The notes under the pieces: model-generated
What the model saw: only the letters and a program-made list of their open reading frames with translations
The model's database searches: none
Told to the model about the DNA's origin: nothing
Shown: positions 10,334 through 17,681 of the stretch, one piece after another
How the letters are laid out: every line of letters starts with the position of its first letter
Numbering within the stretch: the first letter of the stretch is position 1
Origin: Thioalkalivibrio sp.
Lineage (GTDB): Bacteria; Pseudomonadota; Gammaproteobacteria; SpSt-1174
NCBI GenBank assembly: GCA_011046015.1
Contig: DSBO01000246.1
Span: forward strand, 1 to 23,096
Length of the DNA: 23,096 nucleotides
Reading direction: 5' to 3'
Made by a program: the position numbers and the translations under genes

Positions 10334-12121
10334 TTACAGGTTCTGCCAGAGGGAATCAAAGTCGGTTTCCGCTTTAGTGCCGCTCTTTGTCTCTTCCTTG
10401 ACGGGCTGATACTGGTACTGCGCGAAGCTGCTGGAGTGTTCGTCCAGGCGGGTGAGCTGGATCTTGAGTTCCTGGCTGAACAACCTGACCAGCAGCTGGT
10501 CGCCTACCTGGAACTTCGACGCCGGCAGCACCACCGTCGGTTCCAGGTGGATGGTCTTGATACCCGGCAGCAGGAAGGCATTGATGGGGAACTGGTCGGA
10601 CACCAGGCGGTTCTTGATGCGTGTGATCGCGAGTAGCAGGGCGCGGGGGCCGAGCAGCTGCACGCCGATCTCCAGCCCGAGATCCTCCTGGAACTGCATC
10701 CAGCGAATCACCCCCAGTCGCCATTGGTCGCTGCCGTCGCGGTTCTCGCGCACGCCAACCAGTTCGCCGACCTGGGCACGCGAGGGCTGGTCACCTTCCC
10801 ACAGCAGGCCGAAGCCGCCGGCGCTGGCGTTGGTGACCCGCCAGCTTTCCCAGCTCGGTGCCTTCGGGCGTTCCATGCGCTTGCGCTCCTGTTCGCGCTC
10901 CTGTTCGCGCTTGTGTTCGAGATAGGCCTCGCTGATCACGTTGCCCTGGGCGACGCTGTCCCAGACATTCAGCTCTTCACTGGTTCCGGGTACCCGCGCA
11001 TCGTCAGGCAGGCGCTGCAGCGAGAGTTCGTCCAGAGTGGGTTCGCGGCGCGGCGGCGCCTCTTCGCCCGGCGGTGTCTCCAGGTCGTCCTGGATGGCCC
11101 GGTAGATGTTGGCCAGACCCAGCGCAATCTGCGCCTGATCATGTTTCTCCGCGCGGCTGAAGCGGCGCTGCGTAGTTTCGCTCAGGGTGTTGAGCAGGCG
11201 TCGGGTAAGGTCGAAGCCGAGTTCCGAGCGTTGGATGATCGAGGCCGTGGGGTCGAAGTCGCCCTTTTGCAGGGTGTTACGCAATGACTTGACAGCGGCT
11301 GTCACGTCGAGGCCGCGAATGGTTTCGCTCGTGGGGATCTCGGTGATGGCCGCGTATACCGGCGGCTCGTCGACCTCCAGGTTGACCACATAGGCGCCGT
11401 CATTGGCATCGGGGGACGGCCGGTGGACGATCTCGGCATCGGCGGCATGGACCTCGAAATAGGCCTCGATGCGGTCGGCCTCACCCTGCCTCAGGCTTTG
11501 GGGGCGGGCCAGGCTCAGCAGGCAGGCGTGCTTGTAGGCATCTTCGATGGAGGACTTGGACCGCTGGCGCAGCAGCGGATCGCGAATCTGCTTGGTCAGG
11601 AGCCGGCGCTCCTCGGCGATGGCGTACAGGCCATGGATGTCGCGCCACACCCCGCCGGGTTCGGGGGCGTAGACGCGCGCGGCGTTGAACAGGACCTGCT
11701 CCAGGTACCGCAGCGAGCGATGGATGGCCAGCGGCAGCTTGGCGCCCCAGAGATGATGGCGATAGACGGTCGCATCGACCACGCAGGCCTTGTAGCCGTT
11801 GGCCAGCTCCATGAGGATCGTCTGGGTCAGGGTAACGATCTTGCGGCTCTTGGTCGGCAGGGGCAGGGAGCGCGAAACCATGTGCTTGCCCAGGTAATCC
11901 AGCACCATCGCCGTGGTGGGGGCGAGCAGCTCCATGAGCTCCAGCCGTGTCCCGGCGGGTACCTTGAGGCGGTTGAGCTCGCTCAGGCCCGTATAAAACA
12001 GCCGTGTGGTCTCCCCCATGTTGACCAGGGGGAGTTCCCTGAGCCAGCGCTTTACCCGGCGTGGACGGGTCGGAAAACTCTCCGGCGTGGGCGCTTCCTG
12101 TTTGGGAACCTGGATCTGCAT
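10334..12121 (-). CDS. Unassigned 595-aa protein with C-terminal PilZ-like segment
   Basis: I do not recognise a named family over the full length. Residues about 25-350 look soluble and mostly helical, without signal peptide or membrane segments. A proline- and glutamate-rich linker at about 350-365 and a charged, potentially coiled segment rich in Arg, Glu and Gln (about 403-420) follow. From about 423 the sequence resembles a PilZ barrel. WRVTNASAGGFGL contains the N-x-S-x-x-G element (Asn431, Ser433, Gly436), followed by the VGELVGVRE and LGVIRWMQF...LEIGVQLL strands. The upstream RxxxR c-di-GMP motif is not clear, although Arg-rich sequence lies directly before. A second beta-rich stretch (about 510-560) closes the protein. 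The gene precedes the FimX-like gene by 128 bp on the same strand. That suggests a shared c-di-GMP or pilus role, since FimX is known to act through a PilZ protein in Xanthomonas. The function is inferred and not established. Confidence 0.7.
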   Translation of the reverse strand: MQIQVPKQEAPTPESFPTRPRRVKRWLRELPLVNMGETTRLFYTGLSELNRLKVPAGTRLELMELLAPTTAMVLDYLGKHMVSRSLPLPTKSRKIVTLTQTILMELANGYKACVVDATVYRHHLWGAKLPLAIHRSLRYLEQVLFNAARVYAPEPGGVWRDIHGLYAIAEERRLLTKQIRDPLLRQRSKSSIEDAYKHACLLSLARPQSLRQGEADRIEAYFEVHAADAEIVHRPSPDANDGAYVVNLEVDEPPVYAAITEIPTSETIRGLDVTAAVKSLRNTLQKGDFDPTASIIQRSELGFDLTRRLLNTLSETTQRRFSRAEKHDQAQIALGLANIYRAIQDDLETPPGEEAPPRREPTLDELSLQRLPDDARVPGTSEELNVWDSVAQGNVISEAYLEHKREQEREQERKRMERPKAPSWESWRVTNASAGGFGLLWEGDQPSRAQVGELVGVRENRDGSDQWRLGVIRWMQFQEDLGLEIGVQLLGPRALLLAITRIKNRLVSDQFPINAFLLPGIKTIHLEPTVVLPASKFQVGDQLLVRLFSQELKIQLTRLDEHSSSFAQYQYQPVKEETKSGTKAETDFDSLWQNL

Positions 12122-12224
12122 GTCCGGTTTTTATGCTTCGTTATTATGAATTTTTGGCGGCGATCTTCCTGAATCTTAAGGCGAAAAGCGGCGTTTTGTA
12201 TAGTGCGGGCACCGGCTGCGGCGC

Positions 12225-13232
12225 TCAGGCGATCGGATGCTTTCCGGGCTCGCCGGCGATCTCGCGCACGAGACGCGGCACCAGGTAGCCCGGCAGGCGA
12301 GTGCGCAGGGTCTCGATCAGGGCCTGTCCCTCGCGAGCTGGCACGTCGAAATGGCCGGCGCCGGCGACCCGGTCCAGCAGGTGGAGGTAATAGGGCAGCA
12401 CGCCGTTATCGAACAGGATTTCGCTCAGGTCGCCGAGCGCTTCCGCCGTATCGTTCACGCCGCGCAGCAGCACGGTCTGGTTGAGCAGGGTCACGCCCTG
12501 GGCACGCAGCGCGGCCAGGGCCTGGCCGACGGCGGTGTCGAATTCGTTGGCGTGGTTGGCGTGAATGACCATTACCGGCTGCAGTCGCGTGTCGGACAGC
12601 AGGCGGAGCAGGCTGGCATCGACGCGTGCGGGCAGCACCACTGGCAGACGGGAGTGAATGCGCAGGCGCTTGAGGTGCCCGATGCCCTCGAGCGCGGACA
12701 GCAGGCGGCCCAGCCGCTCGTTGGACAGCACCAGCGGGTCGCCGCCGGAGAGGATGATCTCCGTGATCGAGGGGGTATCGCGCAGGTGGTCGATGGCCGC
12801 CTGCCAGTCCTCGCGCGCCGGATTGGCCTCGCCATAGGGGAAGTGGCGCCGGAAGCAGTAGCGGCAGTGCACCGCGCAGGCGCCGGTGGTCACCAGCAAC
12901 GCCCGGCCGCGGTACTTGTGCAGCAGGCCCGGCGTGGTCATGGCGTCGAGGTCGCCCACCGGGTCGTGGACGTAGCCCGGGACGTCGACCAGTTCGTCCG
13001 CCAACGGCAGGACCTGGCGCAGTAGGGGGTCGGTCGGATCACCGCGGCGCATGCGCGCCACGTAGCCCTGCGGAACGCGCAGGCGGAACTGGCGGCCGGC
13101 CGCGCGAGCCGCCTCCAGCATCGTGTCGGGCAGGGCGACCCGGCGCAGCAGCTCGGCCGGGTCGGTGACGGCCTCGGCCAGTTCCTGCTGCCAGGAAGCG
13201 GGGTGTCTCGCGGGAGCCAGTGGGTTTGTCAT
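12225..13232 (-). CDS. epmB: EF-P beta-lysylation protein EpmB (lysine 2,3-aminomutase-like radical SAM enzyme)
   Basis: EpmB converts (S)-alpha-lysine to (R)-beta-lysine, which EpmA then attaches to elongation factor P. The radical SAM cluster motif CAVHCRYC has cysteines at 119, 123 and 126 of the 335-aa protein. Also present are ILSGGDPLVL, RIHSRLPVVLPAR and HANHANEFD, typical of the KamA/EpmB family. The family's PLP-binding lysine would be expected in the central to C-terminal part. The protein lacks the long N- and C-terminal extensions of clostridial lysine aminomutase, as EpmB does. An upstream ATG at 13301 would add 23 residues that overlap the efp start region. ATG 13232 gives the normal EpmB N-terminus and was chosen. 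It is divergent from efp, separated by 67 bp, and next to epmA, which strongly supports the assignment. Confidence 0.95.
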   Translation of the reverse strand: MTNPLAPARHPASWQQELAEAVTDPAELLRRVALPDTMLEAARAAGRQFRLRVPQGYVARMRRGDPTDPLLRQVLPLADELVDVPGYVHDPVGDLDAMTTPGLLHKYRGRALLVTTGACAVHCRYCFRRHFPYGEANPAREDWQAAIDHLRDTPSITEIILSGGDPLVLSNERLGRLLSALEGIGHLKRLRIHSRLPVVLPARVDASLLRLLSDTRLQPVMVIHANHANEFDTAVGQALAALRAQGVTLLNQTVLLRGVNDTAEALGDLSEILFDNGVLPYYLHLLDRVAGAGHFDVPAREGQALIETLRTRLPGYLVPRLVREIAGEPGKHPIA

Positions 13233-13299
13233 ATACTTTGCGACTTTGTGGTACGACCCAAACCTAAAGACGGCGCCACGCGCCGCAGTCGAGGGAACC

Positions 13300-13869
13300 A
13301 TGGCCAGTTACAGCACCAACGAATTTCGCGGCGGACTCAAGATCATGCTCGATGGCGATCCCTACACCATCGTCGAGAACGAGTTCGTGAAGCCGGGCAA
13401 GGGCCAGGCCTTCAACCGCGTCAGGATCCGCAATCTCAAGACCGGTCGCGTGATCGAGCGTACCTTCAAGTCCGGTGAATCCGTGGAGGCCGCCGACGTC
13501 GTCGATACCGACATGCAGTACCTGTATTCCGACGGCGAGTTCTGGCACTTCATGGTACCAGATACCTTTGAGCAGTATGCCGCCGGCGAGGCCGCCGTGG
13601 CTGATGCCAAGCAGTGGCTGAAGGAGCAGGATACCTGCATCGTGACGCTGTGGAACAATGCCCCGCTGTCGGTCGCCCCGCCGAACTTCATCGAGGCGCG
13701 CATCGTCGAGACTGATCCGGGCCTGCGCGGGGACACCGCCACCGGTGGCACCAAGCCGGCCAAGCTTGAGACCGGCGCGGTGGTCAAGGTCCCGCTTTTC
13801 ATCGAAGAGGGCGAGATCATCAAGGTCGATACCCGCAGCGGCGAATACGTCTCGCGCGTCAAGGAATGA
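13300..13869 (+). CDS. efp: Elongation factor P (EF-P)
   Basis: EF-P binds between the ribosomal P and E sites and rescues ribosomes stalled at consecutive prolines. The 189-aa length is typical. An N-terminal KOW-like domain (about 1-65) is followed by two OB-fold domains. The modification loop reads FVKPGKGQAF, with Lys34 in the position that E. coli beta-lysylates. This fits the neighbouring epmA and epmB genes rather than the arginine-rhamnose type served by EarP. The C-terminal signature GEIIKVDTRSGEYVSRVKE is intact. ATG 13300 is preceded by GAGGGA at good spacing; an upstream extension in the same frame has no family similarity. Its TGA overlaps the epmA ATG in an ATGA arrangement, which suggests translational coupling. 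Confidence 0.97.
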   Translation: MASYSTNEFRGGLKIMLDGDPYTIVENEFVKPGKGQAFNRVRIRNLKTGRVIERTFKSGESVEAADVVDTDMQYLYSDGEFWHFMVPDTFEQYAAGEAAVADAKQWLKEQDTCIVTLWNNAPLSVAPPNFIEARIVETDPGLRGDTATGGTKPAKLETGAVVKVPLFIEEGEIIKVDTRSGEYVSRVKE

Positions 13870-14825
13870 GCGACTGGGAGCCCAGCGCCACGCTGGACAT
13901 GCTCCGGAATCGGGCCCGGATGCTTCACGGCATCCGGGCCTTTTTCGCTCTGCGCGGTGTCATGGAGGTGAGCCCGCCGTTGCTGTCGGGCGCGGCGGTC
14001 ACCGATCCGCAGATCGAGAGCATCCATGCCCGTGTCTGCGGCGAGACGCGTTATCTGCACACCTCCCCCGAGTTCGCGATGAAGCGGCTGCTGGCCGCCG
14101 GCAGTGGCGACATCTATTATCTGGGGCCGGTGTTTCGTGACGGCGAGCGCGGCCGGCGGCATGCCACCGAGTTCACCATGCTGGAGTGGTATCGGCTGGG
14201 CTTCGACCTGGAGGCGCTGATGACCGAGGTGGAGACCCTGCTCCTGACGCTCGCCTATCCGCACCGGTCCCTGCAGCCGGCCATGCGTCTGAGCTACCGC
14301 GAGGCCTTCCTGCGTTATGCCGGCATCGATCCCTTTGCCGCCGACGATAAAGCGCTGGCGGCCGTGGCGCGTGAGCGGGGGCTGGACGTTGCCGGCGAGA
14401 TGGGGCGTGACGACTGGCTGGACCTGCTGATCAGTACCGTGGTCGCCCCGCAGTTTCCCACCGATCGCCTGACATTGGTTTTTGACTACCCGGCCTCGCA
14501 GGCGGCCCTGGCCCGTGTGGCCGATGGGCCCTATGGTGCCGTGGCCCGGCGCTTCGAGGCCTACCTGGGCGAACTCGAACTGGTGAACGGCTTTCACGAA
14601 CTGGCCGTGGCCGAGGAACAGCGCGCGCGTTTCGAGGCCGATCTCGCGCGCCGACAGGCGCGGGGCCAGGCCGCCGTGCCGATGGACGATCACCTGCTCG
14701 CCGCGCTTGCGGCCGGGCTGCCGGACTGTGCCGGGGTTTCCGTGGGGATCGACAGGCTGTTGATGGCGGTGTGTGGTGAGGCGGATATCTCGGCGGTGCA
14801 GTGTTTCTGTGAGGCGAGAGCCTGA
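13866..14825 (+). CDS. epmA: EF-P beta-lysine ligase EpmA (GenX/PoxA/YjeA)
   Basis: EpmA is a class II lysyl-tRNA synthetase paralogue that attaches (R)-beta-lysine to Lys34 of EF-P instead of to tRNA. The 319-aa protein consists only of the catalytic domain; the OB-fold anticodon-binding domain of LysRS is absent, as in EpmA. Class II motif 2 is visible around FRDGERGRRHATEFTMLEWYR (residues 90-110) and motif 3 around GVSVGIDRLLMA (290-301). HTSPEFAMKRLLAAG at 65-79 is characteristic. The start codon overlaps the efp stop by four bases. With epmB divergent next door, the modification enzymes and their substrate are all present. The third E. coli enzyme, the hydroxylase EpmC, is not in the window. 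Confidence 0.96.
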   Translation: MSDWEPSATLDMLRNRARMLHGIRAFFALRGVMEVSPPLLSGAAVTDPQIESIHARVCGETRYLHTSPEFAMKRLLAAGSGDIYYLGPVFRDGERGRRHATEFTMLEWYRLGFDLEALMTEVETLLLTLAYPHRSLQPAMRLSYREAFLRYAGIDPFAADDKALAAVARERGLDVAGEMGRDDWLDLLISTVVAPQFPTDRLTLVFDYPASQAALARVADGPYGAVARRFEAYLGELELVNGFHELAVAEEQRARFEADLARRQARGQAAVPMDDHLLAALAAGLPDCAGVSVGIDRLLMAVCGEADISAVQCFCEARA

Positions 14826-14918
14826 CGCCTCCTCGTAGCGACTGTTTCGCCGGTTTTTGGTGTTTGATGCCCCTTATCTCGCCGAGCATCGCTGTGGAGA
14901 GAGGATCAGTCCGAAGGG

Positions 14919-15107
14919 TTGCGCGCATGGATGCGCGCAATTCTGCGGTCGGGCCAGGACGGCTCGTCTGCAGAACCCGACCGGAGCGAAAAGCACAGGA
15001 TTAATCGGCAGGACTGCCGATTGACACAGTCGAAGGCTGCCGCGAAGCGGCGAGACACATGGACGTGCCGAGTGACACCCGTAGGGCGAGATAGCGGGGC
15101 GCCGCTA
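14919..15107. repeat. Intergenic cassette of successive inverted repeats (multi-hairpin region)
   Basis: The 310-bp gap between epmA and psd (14826-15135) holds no convincing gene but is dense in hairpins. Hairpin 1 is 14919-14940, with perfect 10-base arms TTGCGCGCAT/ATGCGCGCAA around GG. Hairpin 2 pairs CGGTCGGG (14946-14953) with CCCGACCG (14976-14983). Hairpin 3 is 15003-15022, with perfect 9-base arms AATCGGCAG/CTGCCGATT around GA. Hairpin 4 is GCCGC-GAA-GCGGC at 15039-15051. Hairpin 5 is TAGCGG/CCGCTA around GGCG at 15092-15107. No clear U-tract follows any of them, so a simple terminator is unlikely. A dispersed intergenic repeat, a structured RNA or a degraded element are all possible. 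The short open frames crossing it show no gene-like features. Confidence 0.55.
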
Positions 15108-15135
15108 ACCAGGTTTTCGATGGCGTTGTATGGCG

Positions 15136-16020
15136 CTATTCGCCGGCCGGCCCTCGCCCGATCTCATGTCCCATGCGCACCGCCGCCCCGGGTACCAGGT
15201 CGTCTGACCAGTTCACCCCGGAATCGGCGAACAGCAGGATCACCGTCGAGCCCATGTTGAAGCGCCCCATCTCCTCGCCCTTGCGCAGATAGGGGGCGGG
15301 GCGGTCTTCGCCGTAGCGGCTGTTGCTGATGCGCCGGCCGTGGGGCGGGGTGACGAGGCCGGCCCAGACCGTCTCGATCGCGGCCACGTTGATGGCGCCG
15401 ACCAGCACCATGGCCATGGCCCCGAGCGGTGTGTCAAAGACCGTGACCACGCGCTCGTTGCGGGCAAACAGGCGCGGGATGGTGCGCACCGTGTGCGGGG
15501 CGACGCTGAACAGCCGGCCCGGGACGTAGGTCATGCGACGCAGGGTACCGTCCACCGGCATGTGGATGCGGTGGTAGTCGCGCGGTGAGAGGTAGAGCGT
15601 GGTGAAGCTGCCGCCCGCGAACTCGTTGGCCAGGCTGTCGGAGCCGCCAAGCAGTTCCAGAACGCTGTAGTCGTGCCCCTTGGCCTGGATGAGGCGTCCG
15701 GCCTCGATGGGTGCGGCCTGGCTGACCGTGGCGTCAACGGGCGAGGCCACCACCTCGGGCGCCTTTGCCAGTGGCCGCAGTTCGGGCCGGATGGCGCGGG
15801 TGAAGAACTCGTTGAAGCTCGCATAGGCCCGCGGGTTAGATTCCAGGGCCTCGGTCATGTCCACCCGGAAGTGGTGGATGAACCAGCGCATGAAGGGGTT
15901 CTTCAGCGGCGAGCGTACGCGGGTGAGCGCGTACACGAGTCGCGAGATCGCGTGGTGCGGCAATACATACAGCGGCAGGGACTTGAGATAGTCCACAACG
16001 GACGTCTTGGAATCGGGCAT
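15136..16020 (-). CDS. psd: Phosphatidylserine decarboxylase proenzyme
   Basis: Psd makes phosphatidylethanolamine from phosphatidylserine at the inner membrane. The 294-aa proenzyme self-cleaves to give a pyruvoyl group. The cleavage motif MGST is present, with Gly257-Ser258 as the scissile pair and Ser258 the future pyruvoyl. The Asp of SPVDATVSQ (Asp96) and the His-containing motif YHRIHMPVDG (from 150) supply the rest of the autocatalytic triad. FNEFFTRAIRPELRP (69-83) is another family hallmark. The cleavage site near the C-terminus predicts a beta chain of about 257 residues and a short alpha chain of about 37. The gene starts 8 bp after the SCO-family stop on the same strand, so the two are probably co-transcribed. 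Confidence 0.96.
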   Translation of the reverse strand: MPDSKTSVVDYLKSLPLYVLPHHAISRLVYALTRVRSPLKNPFMRWFIHHFRVDMTEALESNPRAYASFNEFFTRAIRPELRPLAKAPEVVASPVDATVSQAAPIEAGRLIQAKGHDYSVLELLGGSDSLANEFAGGSFTTLYLSPRDYHRIHMPVDGTLRRMTYVPGRLFSVAPHTVRTIPRLFARNERVVTVFDTPLGAMAMVLVGAINVAAIETVWAGLVTPPHGRRISNSRYGEDRPAPYLRKGEEMGRFNMGSTVILLFADSGVNWSDDLVPGAAVRMGHEIGRGPAGE

Positions 16021-16028
16021 GCGGAGTT

Positions 16029-16673
16029 TCAGCGGTAGTGCTTGCGCAGGGTGGCCAGGTCGCGGGCCATGGCCAGCGGATCATGGGGTGCCCCGAACAC
16101 GGCGCTCAGTCGGCCCCTGGGGTCGATGAGCAGGATCGAGGCGCTGTGGTCCACCAGGTAATTGTCGGGGTCGTTCGGGTCCGGGGTCTTGACCGCAAGA
16201 ATCCCGAGAGGCCCCGTAAGCCGCGCGATCTCCGCGTCCGCCCCTGTGATGCCGATGATGTCCGGATGGAAGTAGGTAACGTAATCAGCCATGCGCTCCG
16301 GGCTGTCGCGTTCCGGGTCCACCGAGACGAACACACCCTGAACCGGGTGTGCGCCCGGATCGATGGCCTTGAGCGTCGAGCTGATGGTGGCCAGTGTCGT
16401 AGGGCAGATGTCGGGACAGTAGGTGTAGCCGAAGAAGACGAAGCTCCAGCGATCCTCGAAGGTTGACTCGTCGAAGTCCTCGCCGCGATGATCCGAGAGC
16501 GTGAACTCCGGCACGCGGTAGGCCTCGCCCCCCAGCGCGGTACCGACCTCCAGGGTGGGGGCGGCGCCGTTGGTCGAGGGGCCCGTGAAGCGGGCGGCCA
16601 GCAGGCCGAGCATCACGGCGAGCACGGCGATGCCGGCATAGACCAGGGCGGTTTTGAGTTTGCGCGTATCCAT
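16029..16673 (-). CDS. SCO1/SenC/PrrC-family copper-binding thioredoxin-like protein
   Basis: This is a membrane-anchored periplasmic copper chaperone family that helps assemble the CuA site of cytochrome c oxidase, and in some bacteria acts in redox signalling. The 214-aa protein begins with a positively charged N-terminus and one hydrophobic anchor (about residues 8-27). A thioredoxin-like fold follows. The copper ligands are the CPDIC motif (Cys86 and Cys90) and His176 in YLVDHSAS. VFVSVDPERDSPERM at 114-128 is typical of the family. No lipobox is evident, so an uncleaved anchor is more likely. It lies 8 bp upstream of psd and is divergent from prmB with a 48-bp gap. No cytochrome oxidase genes are present in the window. 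Confidence 0.92.
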   Translation of the reverse strand: MDTRKLKTALVYAGIAVLAVMLGLLAARFTGPSTNGAAPTLEVGTALGGEAYRVPEFTLSDHRGEDFDESTFEDRWSFVFFGYTYCPDICPTTLATISSTLKAIDPGAHPVQGVFVSVDPERDSPERMADYVTYFHPDIIGITGADAEIARLTGPLGILAVKTPDPNDPDNYLVDHSASILLIDPRGRLSAVFGAPHDPLAMARDLATLRKHYR

Positions 16674-16721
16674 AGGGGGCGTATTATTCCACAGCTTCCG
16701 ACTTACTCACAGACAATCGCG

Positions 16722-17636
16722 ATGCAGCAACGTTCCTCCACCACCGGTCTCGAGACTATCCGCGACTTTATCCGCTGGGGCATGAGCCGCTTCAACGAGG
16801 CAGGCATTTACTTCGGTCACGGCACCGACAACGCGCTGGACGAGGCCGCCTATCTCACGCTGCATGCCCTGCACCTGCCCGCGGACCTGCCGCCGACGCT
16901 GCTCGACGCCCGTCTCACCCCCGAGGAGAAGCAGGCGGTCGCCAGCCTGCTGGAGCGCCGCATGAATGAGCGCAAGCCCGCGGCCTATCTGACCAACCAG
17001 GCCTTCTTCGCCGGGTTGGAGTTCTTCGTGGACGAGCGTGTGCTGGTGCCGCGCTCGCCCATCGCGGAGCTGATCCACGACGGCTTCGCCCCCTGGGTGG
17101 AGGCCGAGGACGTGCACCGGGTGCTGGACCTGTGCACCGGCAGCGGCTGCATCGGTATCGCCTGCGCCCACGCCTTCCCCGAGGCGGAGGTGGACCTGGC
17201 CGACATCTCCCCCGATGCGCTCGCCGTGGCCGAGGAGAACATCCGCCGCCATCGGCTCGGCGAGCGGGTACGCGCCATCGAGTCCGACCTCTTCGCCGCG
17301 CTGGGCGATGCCCGCTACGACATCATCGTCTCCAATCCCCCCTACGTGGATGCCGAGGACATGGCGGCCCTGCTTGAGGAGTATCGTGCCGAGCCCGAGC
17401 TTGGCCTGGCCGCCGGTGACGACGGCCTGGACATCGCCCACCGCATCCTGCGCGAGGCGGGCCGGCACCTCAATCCGGGCGGCATCCTGGTGGTGGAGGT
17501 CGGCAACAGCGAGGCGGCGCTGGTCGAGGCCTATCCCGACGCGCCCTTCACCTGGCTGGAGTTCGAGCACGGCGGGCAGGGCGTGTTCCTGCTCACCGCC
17601 GAACAGCTCGCGGCGCTGGAACTGCCCGCGGCTTGA
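16722..17636 (+). CDS. prmB: Ribosomal protein L3 N5-glutamine methyltransferase PrmB
   Basis: PrmB is a SAM-dependent methyltransferase that methylates a glutamine of ribosomal protein L3. The 304-aa protein has a helical N-terminal domain followed by a Rossmann-fold catalytic domain. SAM motif I is DLCTGSGCIGIA (136-147). The glutamine-binding NPPY motif is at 205-208, in SNPPYVDAEDM. The sequences AYLTNQAFFAGLEFFVDERVLVPRSPIAELI and EYRAEPELGLAAG are diagnostic for PrmB against its paralogue PrmC. The frame is open further upstream, but ATG 16722 gives the family N-terminus and lies after the SCO-family start region. No good Shine-Dalgarno sequence is visible. hemN follows after 45 bp on the same strand. 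Confidence 0.94.
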   Translation: MQQRSSTTGLETIRDFIRWGMSRFNEAGIYFGHGTDNALDEAAYLTLHALHLPADLPPTLLDARLTPEEKQAVASLLERRMNERKPAAYLTNQAFFAGLEFFVDERVLVPRSPIAELIHDGFAPWVEAEDVHRVLDLCTGSGCIGIACAHAFPEAEVDLADISPDALAVAEENIRRHRLGERVRAIESDLFAALGDARYDIIVSNPPYVDAEDMAALLEEYRAEPELGLAAGDDGLDIAHRILREAGRHLNPGGILVVEVGNSEAALVEAYPDAPFTWLEFEHGGQGVFLLTAEQLAALELPAA

Positions 17637-17681
17637 CCGAGGTCATCGCCCGGGCGCGTCCGCGCGGGTAAGTTGCCCGGC

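Noticed and set aside
13362..14693. 443-codon minus-strand frame opposite efp and epmA
   Set aside because: It is antisense to two well-identified, overlapping genes.
14919..15260. 113-codon plus-strand frame across the multi-hairpin gap
   Set aside because: It reads through the inverted repeats into the antisense of psd. There is no ribosome binding site and no protein-like features.
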